Shown: piece after piece, positions 8,317-18,600 of the stretch
How the letters are laid out: every line of letters starts with the position of its first letter
Numbering within the stretch: the first letter of the stretch is position 1
NCBI GenBank assembly: GCA_029237825.1
Contig: JAQZBQ010000002.1
Span: forward strand, 476,820 to 540,819
DNA length: 64,000 bases
Direction: 5' to 3'
Origin: Bacteroidota bacterium
Lineage (GTDB): Bacteria; Bacteroidota; Bacteroidia; B-17B0; Aurantibacillaceae
The notes under the pieces: generated by a model
Told to the model about the DNA's origin: nothing
Seen by the model: only the letters and a program-made list of their open reading frames with translations
Database searches by the model: none
Translations under genes and position numbers: made by a program

Positions 8317-9411
8317 ATGGTGTTAAAGAGAGCATATTTCCTGTTGTTTGTTCTGATTTCGGTTTCCGGATTTTCGCAGCAACCGGCAAATGTCGTTAAA
8401 AATATAGTTCCGAACGGCAGTTTTGAAAATTACCGGAAAAAATCAGGCAATATTAAACAGGCCATCCCGTGGCAGCAAATTGCCAGTGTTGATTTTTATC
8501 AGGAGCCTATTAGTAACGATACAACATCGCACAGAGGGGCTCATACAGGAAACTGTTATGCGGGTTTGAGGTTTCAGAAAAAATACAAGGAATTTCTTCA
8601 GGTAAAACTGGCCGAATCCCTTCACCGGGGTACCACTTACGAGTTTGAAATGTATTTTCGTCTCGCTTTTTGGAGTAACGCCAGCTTAAAGTCGTTGGGT
8701 GCATTATTCACCAAAGTTGGGTATAAAAGTAAAGCGGACGTAGTGCCTTCGGCCCTGATTGATTCGGTAAGTAAAAAAGGGAGCTTCATTAATGGATACC
8801 ATTGGTTCAAAATTTCCGGAAAATACATGGCCGACGGTGGGGAGAAATACCTGACTATAGGGAATTTTTCCCCAAACGTTAAAAAAGATATGGTCCGCAT
8901 GAATATCTTCAAACTGGGTTTTAAAGAAGCGTATTATTTTGTTGACGACATTTCACTTGTTAAAGCAAAAGAAGTGATTGAGAAAGTAAAAGTTGAAATA
9001 GTAGGGTCGTTTAACCTCGATGGGAGCCCGCAGGACTCTGTTTTGGAGGTGAAAAACAATATTAAAGTCGGCGAAAAAGTGCAGTTAAAAAATATCTTTT
9101 TCGAGAATGGTCGTTACTATTTACTTCCCGAATCTTATTCGGAGTTAAACAAACTGGCACAATACCTATTGCGTAACCCGGGTATGGAAATTCAGATTAA
9201 TGGACATTCTGACAATTCCGGATCTAAAGGAAAGAACCAGAAAATTTCGGAACAACGGGCCCGCGAAGTATTTGAATACCTGATAAAGAAAGGGGTACAG
9301 AATAAAATGTATTTTAAAGGGTATGGAAGTTCCTTGCCGGTAGCAGGCAATGAGACAGAAGCGGACCGCGCAAAAAACAGACGTGTTGAATTCGAAATCA
9401 TTAAAAATTAA
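8317..9411 (+). CDS. OmpA family outer-membrane protein
   Basis: 364 aa from ATG 8317. It has a Sec signal peptide (hydrophobic core FLLFVLISVSGFS), then a beta-sandwich region (about residues 25-215) starting NIVPNGSFENY, which resembles a carbohydrate-binding/galactose-binding-like module. The C-terminal OmpA domain runs from about residue 245 to 364, with ILFENGRYYLLPESYSELNKLAQYL, then NGHSDNSGSKGKNQKISEQRA and the conserved end ADRAKNRRVEF, which binds peptidoglycan. I chose ATG over the upstream TTG at 8305 because the latter lies inside a promoter box. Likely periplasm-facing anchor between envelope layers. Confidence 0.88.
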   Translation: MVLKRAYFLLFVLISVSGFSQQPANVVKNIVPNGSFENYRKKSGNIKQAIPWQQIASVDFYQEPISNDTTSHRGAHTGNCYAGLRFQKKYKEFLQVKLAESLHRGTTYEFEMYFRLAFWSNASLKSLGALFTKVGYKSKADVVPSALIDSVSKKGSFINGYHWFKISGKYMADGGEKYLTIGNFSPNVKKDMVRMNIFKLGFKEAYYFVDDISLVKAKEVIEKVKVEIVGSFNLDGSPQDSVLEVKNNIKVGEKVQLKNIFFENGRYYLLPESYSELNKLAQYLLRNPGMEIQINGHSDNSGSKGKNQKISEQRAREVFEYLIKKGVQNKMYFKGYGSSLPVAGNETEADRAKNRRVEFEIIKN

Positions 9412-9465
9412 AATTCTCAAACAGACTGCCTTGATAATTTCCACCAACTATTAAAATCAAAGAAT

Positions 9466-10806
9466 ATGGAAAACTTGATTGAAAAAGATCATCCTAAAAC
9501 AATTAAAGCATGGTCCTTTTATGATTGGGCCAATTCGGTATTTCCCCTGGTCATAACATCTGCAATTTTCCCTAATTTTTATGATTATGTAACCACGCAC
9601 GACGAGGCAAAAAACTTTCTCGGTCACTCTGTATTATTTATGGGTACCGATTTTGAGAATCAAAATATTTATTCGTTCGTATATGCTTTTGCCTTATCCA
9701 TTGTTGTGATCATAACGCCACTTTTAAGCGGCGTTGCCGACTACCTGGGTAATAAGAAACGATTTTTGCAGTTCTTTTGCTATTTAGGTTCCATTTCCTG
9801 CATGGGTTTATTCTTCTTTACCAGGAAACACCTCGAATTGAGTTTTATTCCGTTTATTACTGCTACGATCGGGTTTTGGGGTAGCCTGGTTTATTATAAT
9901 TCATATTTACCGCAAATTGCTTCCACCGAAAATCAGGATAGGGTAAGTGCGCGTGGTTTCGCTTTAGGTTATTTTGGAAGTTCTCTACTTTTAATTATTT
10001 GTTTGGTAGCGATCATGGTTTTTCATGTTCCAGCAAAATACAGTTTTCTATTGGTAGGACTTTGGTGGATGGGTTTTGCCCAATACACATTTGCAAATTT
10101 GCCCAATAAAACACATAATCATTCCACCCACGACCGTCAAGGTATTCTATACAAAGGTTTCAAGGAACTAAATGGGGTTTGGAAACAGGTTAAACAACTC
10201 CCAAACCTGAAGCAGTTTTTAACAGGATACTTCTTTTACAATATGGGTGTTCAAACTATAATGGTAGTTGCAGTTTTATTTGCGCGCAACGAAATTGATT
10301 GGGGAACAGGGGAGGAAGCAGAAAAAACCAAAACCAGTTCTTTGATCATTAGTATCCTCATCATACAATTTGTAGGGATTGCCGGTTCCTTTTTATTTTC
10401 CTGGCTGTCTAATAAAATCGGGAACATTTCTTCACTGATGTGTTCCATCGCCATCTGGATTTTCATTTGTGTGTTTACCTATACGGTTGTTCATTCACCT
10501 GTCCAGTTCTATATCGTGGCATTTTTGGTAGGTTTGGTTATGGGTGGAATTCAGGCTTTATCGCGGAGCACCTATAGCAAATACCTTCCAGTAACCGAGG
10601 ATCATACAAGTTTTTTCAGTTTTTATGATGTATTTGAAAAGTTGGGTATGATCCTCGGAACGGTTTCGTTTGGAATGATTAGCCAGATAACCGGTGGAAT
10701 GAGGAATTCAATATTATCACTGATCATTTTTTTCCTCATCGGGATGGTATCTCTGTTTCAATTAAACAGAAAGTTAAATACGGAGCGGAAAAACGCCTTA
10801 TTATAA
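9466..10806 (+). CDS. MFS transporter, UMF1 family
   Basis: 446 aa with about twelve membrane helices. The N-terminal AWSFYDWANSVFPLVI motif and the second-half KTSSLIISILIIQFVGI plus QALSRSTYSKYLP (residues about 360-375) are typical of the UMF1/Atg22-like branch of the major facilitator superfamily. Family substrates are poorly defined (amino-acid efflux in yeast vacuoles; unknown in bacteria). Inner membrane. It begins 54 bp after the OmpA-family gene and may be co-transcribed with it. Confidence 0.9.
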   Translation: MENLIEKDHPKTIKAWSFYDWANSVFPLVITSAIFPNFYDYVTTHDEAKNFLGHSVLFMGTDFENQNIYSFVYAFALSIVVIITPLLSGVADYLGNKKRFLQFFCYLGSISCMGLFFFTRKHLELSFIPFITATIGFWGSLVYYNSYLPQIASTENQDRVSARGFALGYFGSSLLLIICLVAIMVFHVPAKYSFLLVGLWWMGFAQYTFANLPNKTHNHSTHDRQGILYKGFKELNGVWKQVKQLPNLKQFLTGYFFYNMGVQTIMVVAVLFARNEIDWGTGEEAEKTKTSSLIISILIIQFVGIAGSFLFSWLSNKIGNISSLMCSIAIWIFICVFTYTVVHSPVQFYIVAFLVGLVMGGIQALSRSTYSKYLPVTEDHTSFFSFYDVFEKLGMILGTVSFGMISQITGGMRNSILSLIIFFLIGMVSLFQLNRKLNTERKNALL

Positions 10807-10901
10807 GTGCGGTTGATTCGGGCTATTGAAATCTAGCTTCCACCGAAAGAAATTGACAAACTGAGATTCCTCTGTTAATTTTATAGTTTAAATCTGCAGC
10901 T

Positions 10902-11174
10902 ATGAAATCTCCGCTCACCAGATCTCAATATAATACCGATATACTGGCAAAACGGTATGCAGAACGTGTTATTTTAAATAACCTCAAAATTATTGATTGT
11001 ATTGGCCGTGAGAAATACGAGGAAGCGGCCAAACTGAGGGATGAAATTAAAAAGGATCTTGAAGAAACCGCCATTTATATTGCTGATCTTACTAAAACCG
11101 ACCTACAAACTGTACGCGACATGCTGGTTAAAAACAATCAGAAAATTTTTGACACCCTAAGCGAACAAAAATAA
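10902..11174 (+). CDS. Small UVR-motif protein
   Basis: 90 aa, soluble and highly charged. Residues about 33-55 (GREKYEEAAKLRDEIKKD) match the UvrB/UvrC interaction motif, a helical hairpin found in UvrB, UvrC and McsA-like proteins. Nothing else in the protein is recognisable, so it may be a stand-alone partner-binding module. It is followed after 7 bp by the convergent plsY stop. A direct role in nucleotide excision repair is possible but unproven. Confidence 0.78.
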   Translation: MKSPLTRSQYNTDILAKRYAERVILNNLKIIDCIGREKYEEAAKLRDEIKKDLEETAIYIADLTKTDLQTVRDMLVKNNQKIFDTLSEQK

Positions 11175-11181
11175 CTGGTAC

Positions 11182-11814
11182 CTAAAGCTTTTTAGCAAAC
11201 AAATTAACCTTCGACTCCTGGCGTTTTAACAAACGGCTGATATTTTTCTTGTGAGTAACAATTAACAGAACGGCAACAAACAAAGAAAAAATTAGAAGGG
11301 TTTCATTTTGGTTTTTTAAAATCACATTCAGAAAAAATGGGAAGCTCATTCCGGCAGTTATCGATGATAACGACACATACCGCGTGGCAAGTAAAACAGT
11401 TAAAAATACGCCTAAAACCATTAAACTGGTAACGGGTGTCAGGCAAATCACTACACCTAAAATAGTGGCCACACCTTTTCCGCCCCTAAAACCAGCAAAA
11501 ATGGGAAAAACATGCCCTACCAGGGCGGCAATTCCCAAACCAAGTTCCAGATTTACGAATTCATTGGTATCATAAACATATGGCGAAAGATGGGCTAACA
11601 ACACTGCATAGGTTCCTTTGATAATATCGATAATTAATACAGGAATTCCGGCTCTTTTCCCTAATACCCTGAAAGTATTGGTTGCCCCTGCGTTTCCACT
11701 ACCAAACTCCCGTACATCAATTCCGTAATATTTTTTACCCCACCAAACTGCGGTAGGAATAGAACCTAATAGATAGGCGAAAATCAAAACCGATATAATA
11801 AGAATAGTTTCCAA
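11182..11814 (-). CDS. plsY: Acyl-phosphate glycerol-3-phosphate acyltransferase
   Basis: 210 aa, polytopic, of normal length. The three PlsY motifs are present: GSIPTAVWWGK near residue 17, GSGNAGATNTFRVLG near residue 40, and the GHVFPIFAGFRGGKGVAT segment near residue 100-118. It transfers the acyl group from acyl-phosphate to glycerol-3-phosphate, the first step of membrane phospholipid synthesis, in the inner membrane. It is monocistronic and divergent from ruvA. A TATATTTG box lies 20 bases upstream of the start. Confidence 0.96.
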   Translation of the reverse strand: METILIISVLIFAYLLGSIPTAVWWGKKYYGIDVREFGSGNAGATNTFRVLGKRAGIPVLIIDIIKGTYAVLLAHLSPYVYDTNEFVNLELGLGIAALVGHVFPIFAGFRGGKGVATILGVVICLTPVTSLMVLGVFLTVLLATRYVSLSSITAGMSFPFFLNVILKNQNETLLIFSLFVAVLLIVTHKKNISRLLKRQESKVNLFAKKL

Positions 11815-11833
11815 AACGGATGTTAATTTAAAA

Positions 11834-11841
11834 CAAATATA
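11834..11841 (-). promoter_or_regulatory. plsY -7 box
   Basis: Minus strand reads TATATTTG, an exact TAnnTTTG, ending 19 bases before the plsY ATG. Confidence 0.55.
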
Positions 11842-12024
11842 CTGAAATAATACGCGAATGGTTACCTAAACAGTTTAGCAACGTCGAATTGTTTTAACAA
11901 TTTTCTGTTTAAAATTCATTCCACAAAGGAATTCCTGGCTTTTGGCGTGTAAACTTTTGGTGTTGGCATCCATTATTTATTTTGCATTTTTTCAAAAAAG
12001 TTTTGTTATTTTCACACCTCTTTT

Positions 12025-12618
12025 ATGATCAGTTATGTTAGCGGGCAAATTGCCGAACTCAATCCTGCCTTAGCAGTTATCGACACACATGGAGTTGGAT
12101 ATGGCTTACTGATTTCATTAACAACTTATAGCCAGATTCAGGGAAAAACGTCAGCTAAGCTCTATGTGGAAAGTGTTTATGTAAGAGATGATAATCCGCG
12201 TTATTTCGGATTCGCCGACCCGGAGGAACGCGACTTGTTTCGTAAACTCATATCCGTTTCCGGGGTAGGTGGTGGGAGCGCCATTTTGATGCTGTCATCT
12301 TTAAGTGCACCAGAGATTGCCGGGGCGATCAATACCGCCAACGTGGCCTTATTAAAAAGTATTAAGGGTATTGGGGAAAAAACAGCGCAACGCATCGTAG
12401 TTGATTTAAAAGGGAAAATGGGTAAACATGAAGGCGGCATCTCACAGATTTTAAGCCCATCATACAATAAAAATAAAGACGAAGCGTTAATGGCTCTGGT
12501 TACACTGGGTTTTCCTAAAGCAACCGCAGAGAAGGCCATTGAAAAAGCAATTAAACAACAAGGAATACCTACAGATAATGTTGAACAGTTGATTAAGTCA
12601 GCTTTAAAAAATATGTAA
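12025..12618 (+). CDS. ruvA: Holliday junction branch migration protein RuvA
   Basis: 197 aa, full length. Domain I (OB fold, residues 1-65) starts MISYVSGQIAEL. Domain II has the two helix-hairpin-helix motifs (FRKLISVSGVGGGSAILML and LLKSIKGIGEKTAQRIVVDLKGK). The C-terminal RuvB-binding domain III (EALMALVTLGFPKATAEKAI) is intact. RuvA tetramers bind four-way junctions and recruit the RuvB motor in homologous recombination. It is followed after 7 bp by sprA, a gene order seen in other Bacteroidota, and is probably co-transcribed with it. Confidence 0.97.
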   Translation: MISYVSGQIAELNPALAVIDTHGVGYGLLISLTTYSQIQGKTSAKLYVESVYVRDDNPRYFGFADPEERDLFRKLISVSGVGGGSAILMLSSLSAPEIAGAINTANVALLKSIKGIGEKTAQRIVVDLKGKMGKHEGGISQILSPSYNKNKDEALMALVTLGFPKATAEKAIEKAIKQQGIPTDNVEQLIKSALKNM

Positions 12619-12625
12619 TTTACGC

Positions 12626-15600
12626 GTGGTAAAAGGAGTGGTAAAATTTCTTGTAGTGGGTTCTGTGTCTCTTGGCCTTATGAGCATTGTAGTGAGCTCA
12701 AAAGCTAAGAACGCGCCCTTAAGTAAACCACACTTTTTTAATCAATCTGTTCTCAACCTGGATTCTCCAATCGTCACTAAAGACGATTTACCATTTAAAT
12801 TTAATGATAACAATGGCGCACAGCCTAACTATGACGAGAACAGCGGGCTCTATTTGAATAACCCTTCAAATATTACTACCGAAACCAATTACAATCCTCA
12901 AACCGGCAATTACGATATTACGCAGAAAATCGGGAACATGAATTACCGGCCCGAAACGTATGTGGAGTTCCAGGATTATCAGGATCAGCAATTTAAGACA
13001 GCAGTTAAAAATCACTGGAAATCTAAGATTAAAGCCGAAGACCTTCAAAACCAAAATAAAAAGGGATCCATTCCCAAACTGACGGTTGGTGGAGATATTT
13101 TTGACCGGATATTCGGAGGTAACACCGTAGATATCAAACCTACGGGAACCGCCGAGCTAATTTTTGCATTGAACCGTAATAAGACACTGAACCCTGCTAT
13201 TCCGCAACGCCAGCAGAAAGTAACCAATTTCGACTTTAACATGCGTATCCAATTAAACCTGATAGGAAAAATTGGAGATAAATTAAAAATTACGACGAGT
13301 TATAATACCGAAGCATCTTTTGATTGGGAAAATCAAATGAAACTGGAATATACCGGTTACGAAGATGAGATCATTAAAAAAATTGAGGCAGGAAATGTGA
13401 GCATGCCGTTAAACAGTTCTTTGATCCAGGGAAGTCAGAGTTTGTTTGGTGTGAAAACACAATTACAGTTCGGGCGGTTAACGGCGACGGCTTTATTTTC
13501 TCAGCAGCGCGGAAAAAAACAGGAAGTATCCGTACAGGGCGGGGCGCAAACCATGTATTTTAACGTGAACGCGGATAACTATGAGGTGAATAAGCATTAT
13601 TTCCTTGGCCATTACTTCCGGGATAATTATGATCAGTGGATGACCACTTTGCCGGTGGTAACTACTCCAATTGTTATTACCAAAGTAGAGGTATACATCA
13701 CCAACCAAACCGGTAGTACAGAACAGGTAAGAAGTATTGCTGCATTTACGGATCTGGGGGAAGATTCAACACATGTAAATTCAGTGCTTCGCTCAACAAG
13801 TTGCCAGCAAAACCCAAATTACCGAATCATTGACGGTGCGGACGTATTTCCTCACAATGACGCCAATACACTCTACAAAATCCTGACGGATACCGGATCC
13901 ACAGCGATCATGCCTGCCCGTTCAAATGGCAATGCTTCATTAATTTATTCTGCCTTGTCGAATAATGGACAGGCCCCAAACTTTTGTAATGATGGCAACA
14001 AGTTCCTTCAGTCAGCCCGTGATTTCGAGGTTGCTCAAAACTGCCGCCGGTTAAATCCTTCCGAGTTCACGTTTAACAGCCGACTGGGTTTTATCTCTAT
14101 CAACCAATCCATCAACAATGATCAAACGGTTGCAGTAGCTTATCAGTATACCTACAACGGACAGGTTTACCAGGTGGGAGAATTTTCTGATCAGTATACT
14201 TCGGGTCCTTTATATCTGAAATTATTAAAGTCAGGATCGGTTACAAGTCCAAAGTTCAGTACCTGGGATTTAATGATGAAGAATGTGTATTCACTCGGCG
14301 CTTATAACCTGAATGCCGCTGATTTTAAATGTGACATTTTTTACAATAACATCGAGACCGGCGTGGATATTCCATATATCCCTTATGGAAGTGTGAACGG
14401 AAAACTATTGGTTCAGGTAATGGGTCTTGATAAGTTAAGCGTAAATGGTGACCCCTATTCCGATGGTGTTTTTGATTTTATTCCAGGATATACCATTAAT
14501 GCTAACAATGGACGAATTTACCTCTCCTCGAAAGAACCTTTTGGAAATAACCTGCGGAGTAAGTTCGATGCCGGCGACTTCCCTACGGCAAATAAGTACA
14601 TTTATCAGGAATTGTACGATTCTACCCGAACGGTGGCCCAGCAACTTCCTGAAAAGAACCGATTTAAAATCAAAGGGCAGTACAAATCAGCTTCCGGCTC
14701 TGAGATCTCGTTGAATGCACTCAATATTCCGCAAGGTGCTGTAGCTGTTACAGCAAACGGACAGAAATTGACCGAAAACGTGGATTATACCGTAGATTAT
14801 ACACTGGGTCGTGTGAAAATTATTAACGAAAGCATTTTAAATTCAGGCGCCAACATTAAAGTGAGTACTGAAAGCAACTCGCTCTTTAATGTTCAGCAGC
14901 GAAGTTTATTGGGTACCCGATTAGATTTTAAAGTGAACAATGATTTAACGCTGGGTGGAACTTTGCTCCATTTAAATGAAAAGCCCACTACTCAAAAAGT
15001 TAACATTGGCGACGAACCTGTTTCCAACACCATTTGGGGTGTGGATTACAATTACAAAACTGACGTGCCATTCCTTACCCGGTTAATTGACCGCATTCCG
15101 TTGATTAACACCAAGGAAATGAGTAGCATCGTTACCCGGGGTGAATTTGCGCAATTGGTTCCGGGAAACTCAAGAGCAATTGGTAAAGACGGTAATTCCT
15201 ACGTAGATGACTTTGAAGGAAGTATTTCACTGATTGATTTGAAAAGCCCTAATGCCTGGTTTATGGCCAGTGTTCCGCAGGGGCAACCCAATTTATTTCC
15301 TGAAGCCGTTGAAAATGATAATATATTCCCTGGAATAAACCGGGCTCAGTTTAACTGGTACACCATTGATCCGTTATTTTACGGACAACAAAATACCAGC
15401 ACGAAACCTGCAAATATTCCTGAAGCAACTTTCTCTAATAATTTCATGCGCCAGGTTTTGGAAACGGAATTGTTTCCTAGTAAAACACCGCCAAACGGCC
15501 AGCCGGTTGTTTTATCTGTTTTGGATTTAGCTTTTTATCCCGGGGAACGCGGTCCTTATAATTATGATGTAGAACCCACTGTTTACTCTAGCGGGATAAT

Positions 15601-18600
15601 TAAACCTCCGGCAGCGAATGTAGGAAGACTTGCTAACCCGGAAAGCCGTTGGGGTGGCATCATGCGCCGTTTGGAGACCAATGACTTTCAGGCTGCAAAT
15701 ATTGAATACGTTCAATTCTGGATGATGGATCCGTTCAATGATGATTATAACAGTAGTACTTATCCGGATATGGATAAAGACAACAAACCGAGCGGAGAAA
15801 TGTACATCAACCTCGGTAACATCAGCGAAGATATTATCAAAGACGGGAAAATGTGTTACGAAAATGGTTTACCAAGTGCCAGTGGTACTAATGCCGTGCT
15901 TCCAACCATTGAATCGAATATCGGTAAATCACCTTTAATCAGCCCAATTTCGAATTCTTTTGTGAATGACCCTGCCGACAGGCCCTTTCAGGATTTAGGG
16001 TATGATGGTTTTTCAAATGCTGATGAAGCTACAAAGTTTTCTCAGTTTATGACAGCTTTAAATCCTTACTCTGGGCCTGAGATTGATAAGGCTAGAAATG
16101 ACCCAAGTTCCGATGAGTACCATTTTTTCCGGGGCAGTGATTACGATGGCTTATCAAATCTGGAAGGAAATACCCTTCACCGTTATAAAAAATACAATAA
16201 CCCGGAGGGAAACTCTCCAACCGAAGCACAATATCCTGATGCAAGTATTCCAAGTGCGGCCACAAACCTGCCGAATATTGAGGATATTAATAAAGACAAT
16301 ACGCTGAGCGAAACAGAAAATTATTACCAGTACCGTATTAAAATTTCACCGCAGGACCTTACTCCAAATAACGTTGGGCAAAACTACATTGTGAACGTCA
16401 TTGATGGAACGGCCACGATTGGCAATACACAGAAAAATGTGAAATGGTACCAATTTAAAGTTCCTGTGACGGAATTTGAAAAGTCGGTTGGTTCCATTGA
16501 AGGTTTTAACTCGATCCGTTTCATGCGTGTATTCATGAAAGGTTTTAACAAGCCTGTTGTTTGTCGTATTGCCCGTATGGAGTTGGTAAGAAGTGACTGG
16601 AGACGTTATGCTTTCGACCTTCAAAAACCGGGAGAGTATATTGCAAATGACGATAACACAACTACGTTTGACGTATCTGCTGTGAGTTTACAGGAAAATG
16701 GCTCAAAAGTTCCGGTTAACTATGTCATTCCACCGGGTATCTCACAGCAGCAGAATGTGCAAACCACCAATAATACTTTGCTAAATGAGCAGGCCCTTTC
16801 ATTAAGAACCTGTAACCTGAAGGATGGTGATAGCCGCGCTATCATCAAAAATACGGAACTCGATGTACGTTCTTTTGGAAAACTGAAGCTGTTCATGCAT
16901 GCTGAAAAACTTGGTTCAGACCCTTTAAATGACGGTGATGTAACGGTTTTTGTGAGACTTGGTTCAGATTATAATAATAACTATTACGAATATGAGATTC
17001 CGGTTAAATTAACACAGCCGGGCTATTACGATCCTAACGTAGACGGTGACAGGGCAACCGTGTGGCCATCCGATAATGAGTTTGTGATCGATTTTGAAAA
17101 GATAACGTCCGCGAAAGTCAACCGGAATTCGGACGCAGGTATCGATCTGGTGGCGATGCAAAAACCGTATTCTCAGTCGGACGGTTCTAATACCATTACC
17201 GTAGTTGGTAACCCAAATTTAGCCAGTGTCAAAAGCATTATGGTTGGTATCCGAAATCCGAAAGACAATGGAAGCCTTCCTAAATGCGTGGAAGTATGGA
17301 TTAACGAATTACGGTTAACCGATTTCGTGAATAAAGGCGGTTGGGCAACAACCGGAAGTATTCAGGCCAAGCTGGCCGACTTAGGTCAGGTTTCGCTTGC
17401 GGCTACTTATAGTAAGCCATATTTTGGAAGTATCGAGAAAAAAATCAGTGAGCGTAGCCGTGAAACCAATTTTCAGTGGGACGCTGCCTCAACCTTTCAA
17501 ATGGGAAAATTCTTTCCTGTAAAATGGCGGGTAAATTTACCGGTGTATTATGCCTATGGGCAAACACGGATCACACCACAATACAGTCCGTATGATCCAG
17601 ATATTAAAATTGACAATCCTAATATAGATCCCGCTCTTCAAAAAGAAATTAAAAGGAATGCGCAGGACGTTACAGTGAGAAAAGGCTACAATTTCTCAAA
17701 TGTACGGATTGACGGCTTTAAAAAAGAAGGAACAAAACCGATGCCCTGGGATGTTTCCAATTTTTCTGCAACCTACGCCTATAATGAAACTACACGCAGA
17801 AATGTGAATATTGAGCGAAGCATCCTCAAATCTTACCGAGGAGCGCTGTCTTATAATTACGCCATAACCGCAAAAGCCTGGACTCCGTTTAAAAAGACCA
17901 AATCCAAAATTTTAAATAACAAATGGCTAACGCTTGTTAAAGAATTTAATGTAACCCCTCTTCCTAACCGTGTAGGCTTTAACATGGAAATTAACCGAAC
18001 CTACAGTGAACTGTTGAACCGTGACATTACAAGCTTTTATTCAGGTGTATCAGATAATTTAACCAAAGCCCAATTTAACAAAACCTTTACCATGGCGCGT
18101 AATTACGATTTGCAATGGAACCTTACCAAAAATCTGAAATTTGATTTTACAGCCAATAATGATGGTAGGATTTTGGAACCATTGGATAAAATTGATACCC
18201 AGGAAGAGAAAGATACAATTCGCCGTAACATAATTGGCTTAGGAACTACTACCTCTTACCGGCATTCAGCCAACCTCAATTATCAGATTCCAATCAATAA
18301 AATACCAATTTTTGATTTTGTAAATGCCAGTGCAAAATATAGTACTTCATACACGTGGACAAGACGACCTTTTGCCCAGGAATCGGTGGGTAATACGATT
18401 CAAAATACAAATACCAAGGGACTTAACGGGACCCTGAATATGACGACCCTTTACAATAAGATTCCTTATTTCAGGAAGCTCAACACAGGGAATAAGCCAA
18501 AACCAAATGTCAAACCAACGGCTCCTAAAACAGCAGCCGATTCCGCAAAGAAGGCCACTCCTGAAAGCGTGAAGGATATTGGCGAATTTATAGCGCGGGG

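Noticed and set aside
11815..12024. Possible small RNA or gene in the plsY-ruvA gap
   Set aside because: Only the plsY -7 box could be supported; no hairpin plus T-run or ORF was found.
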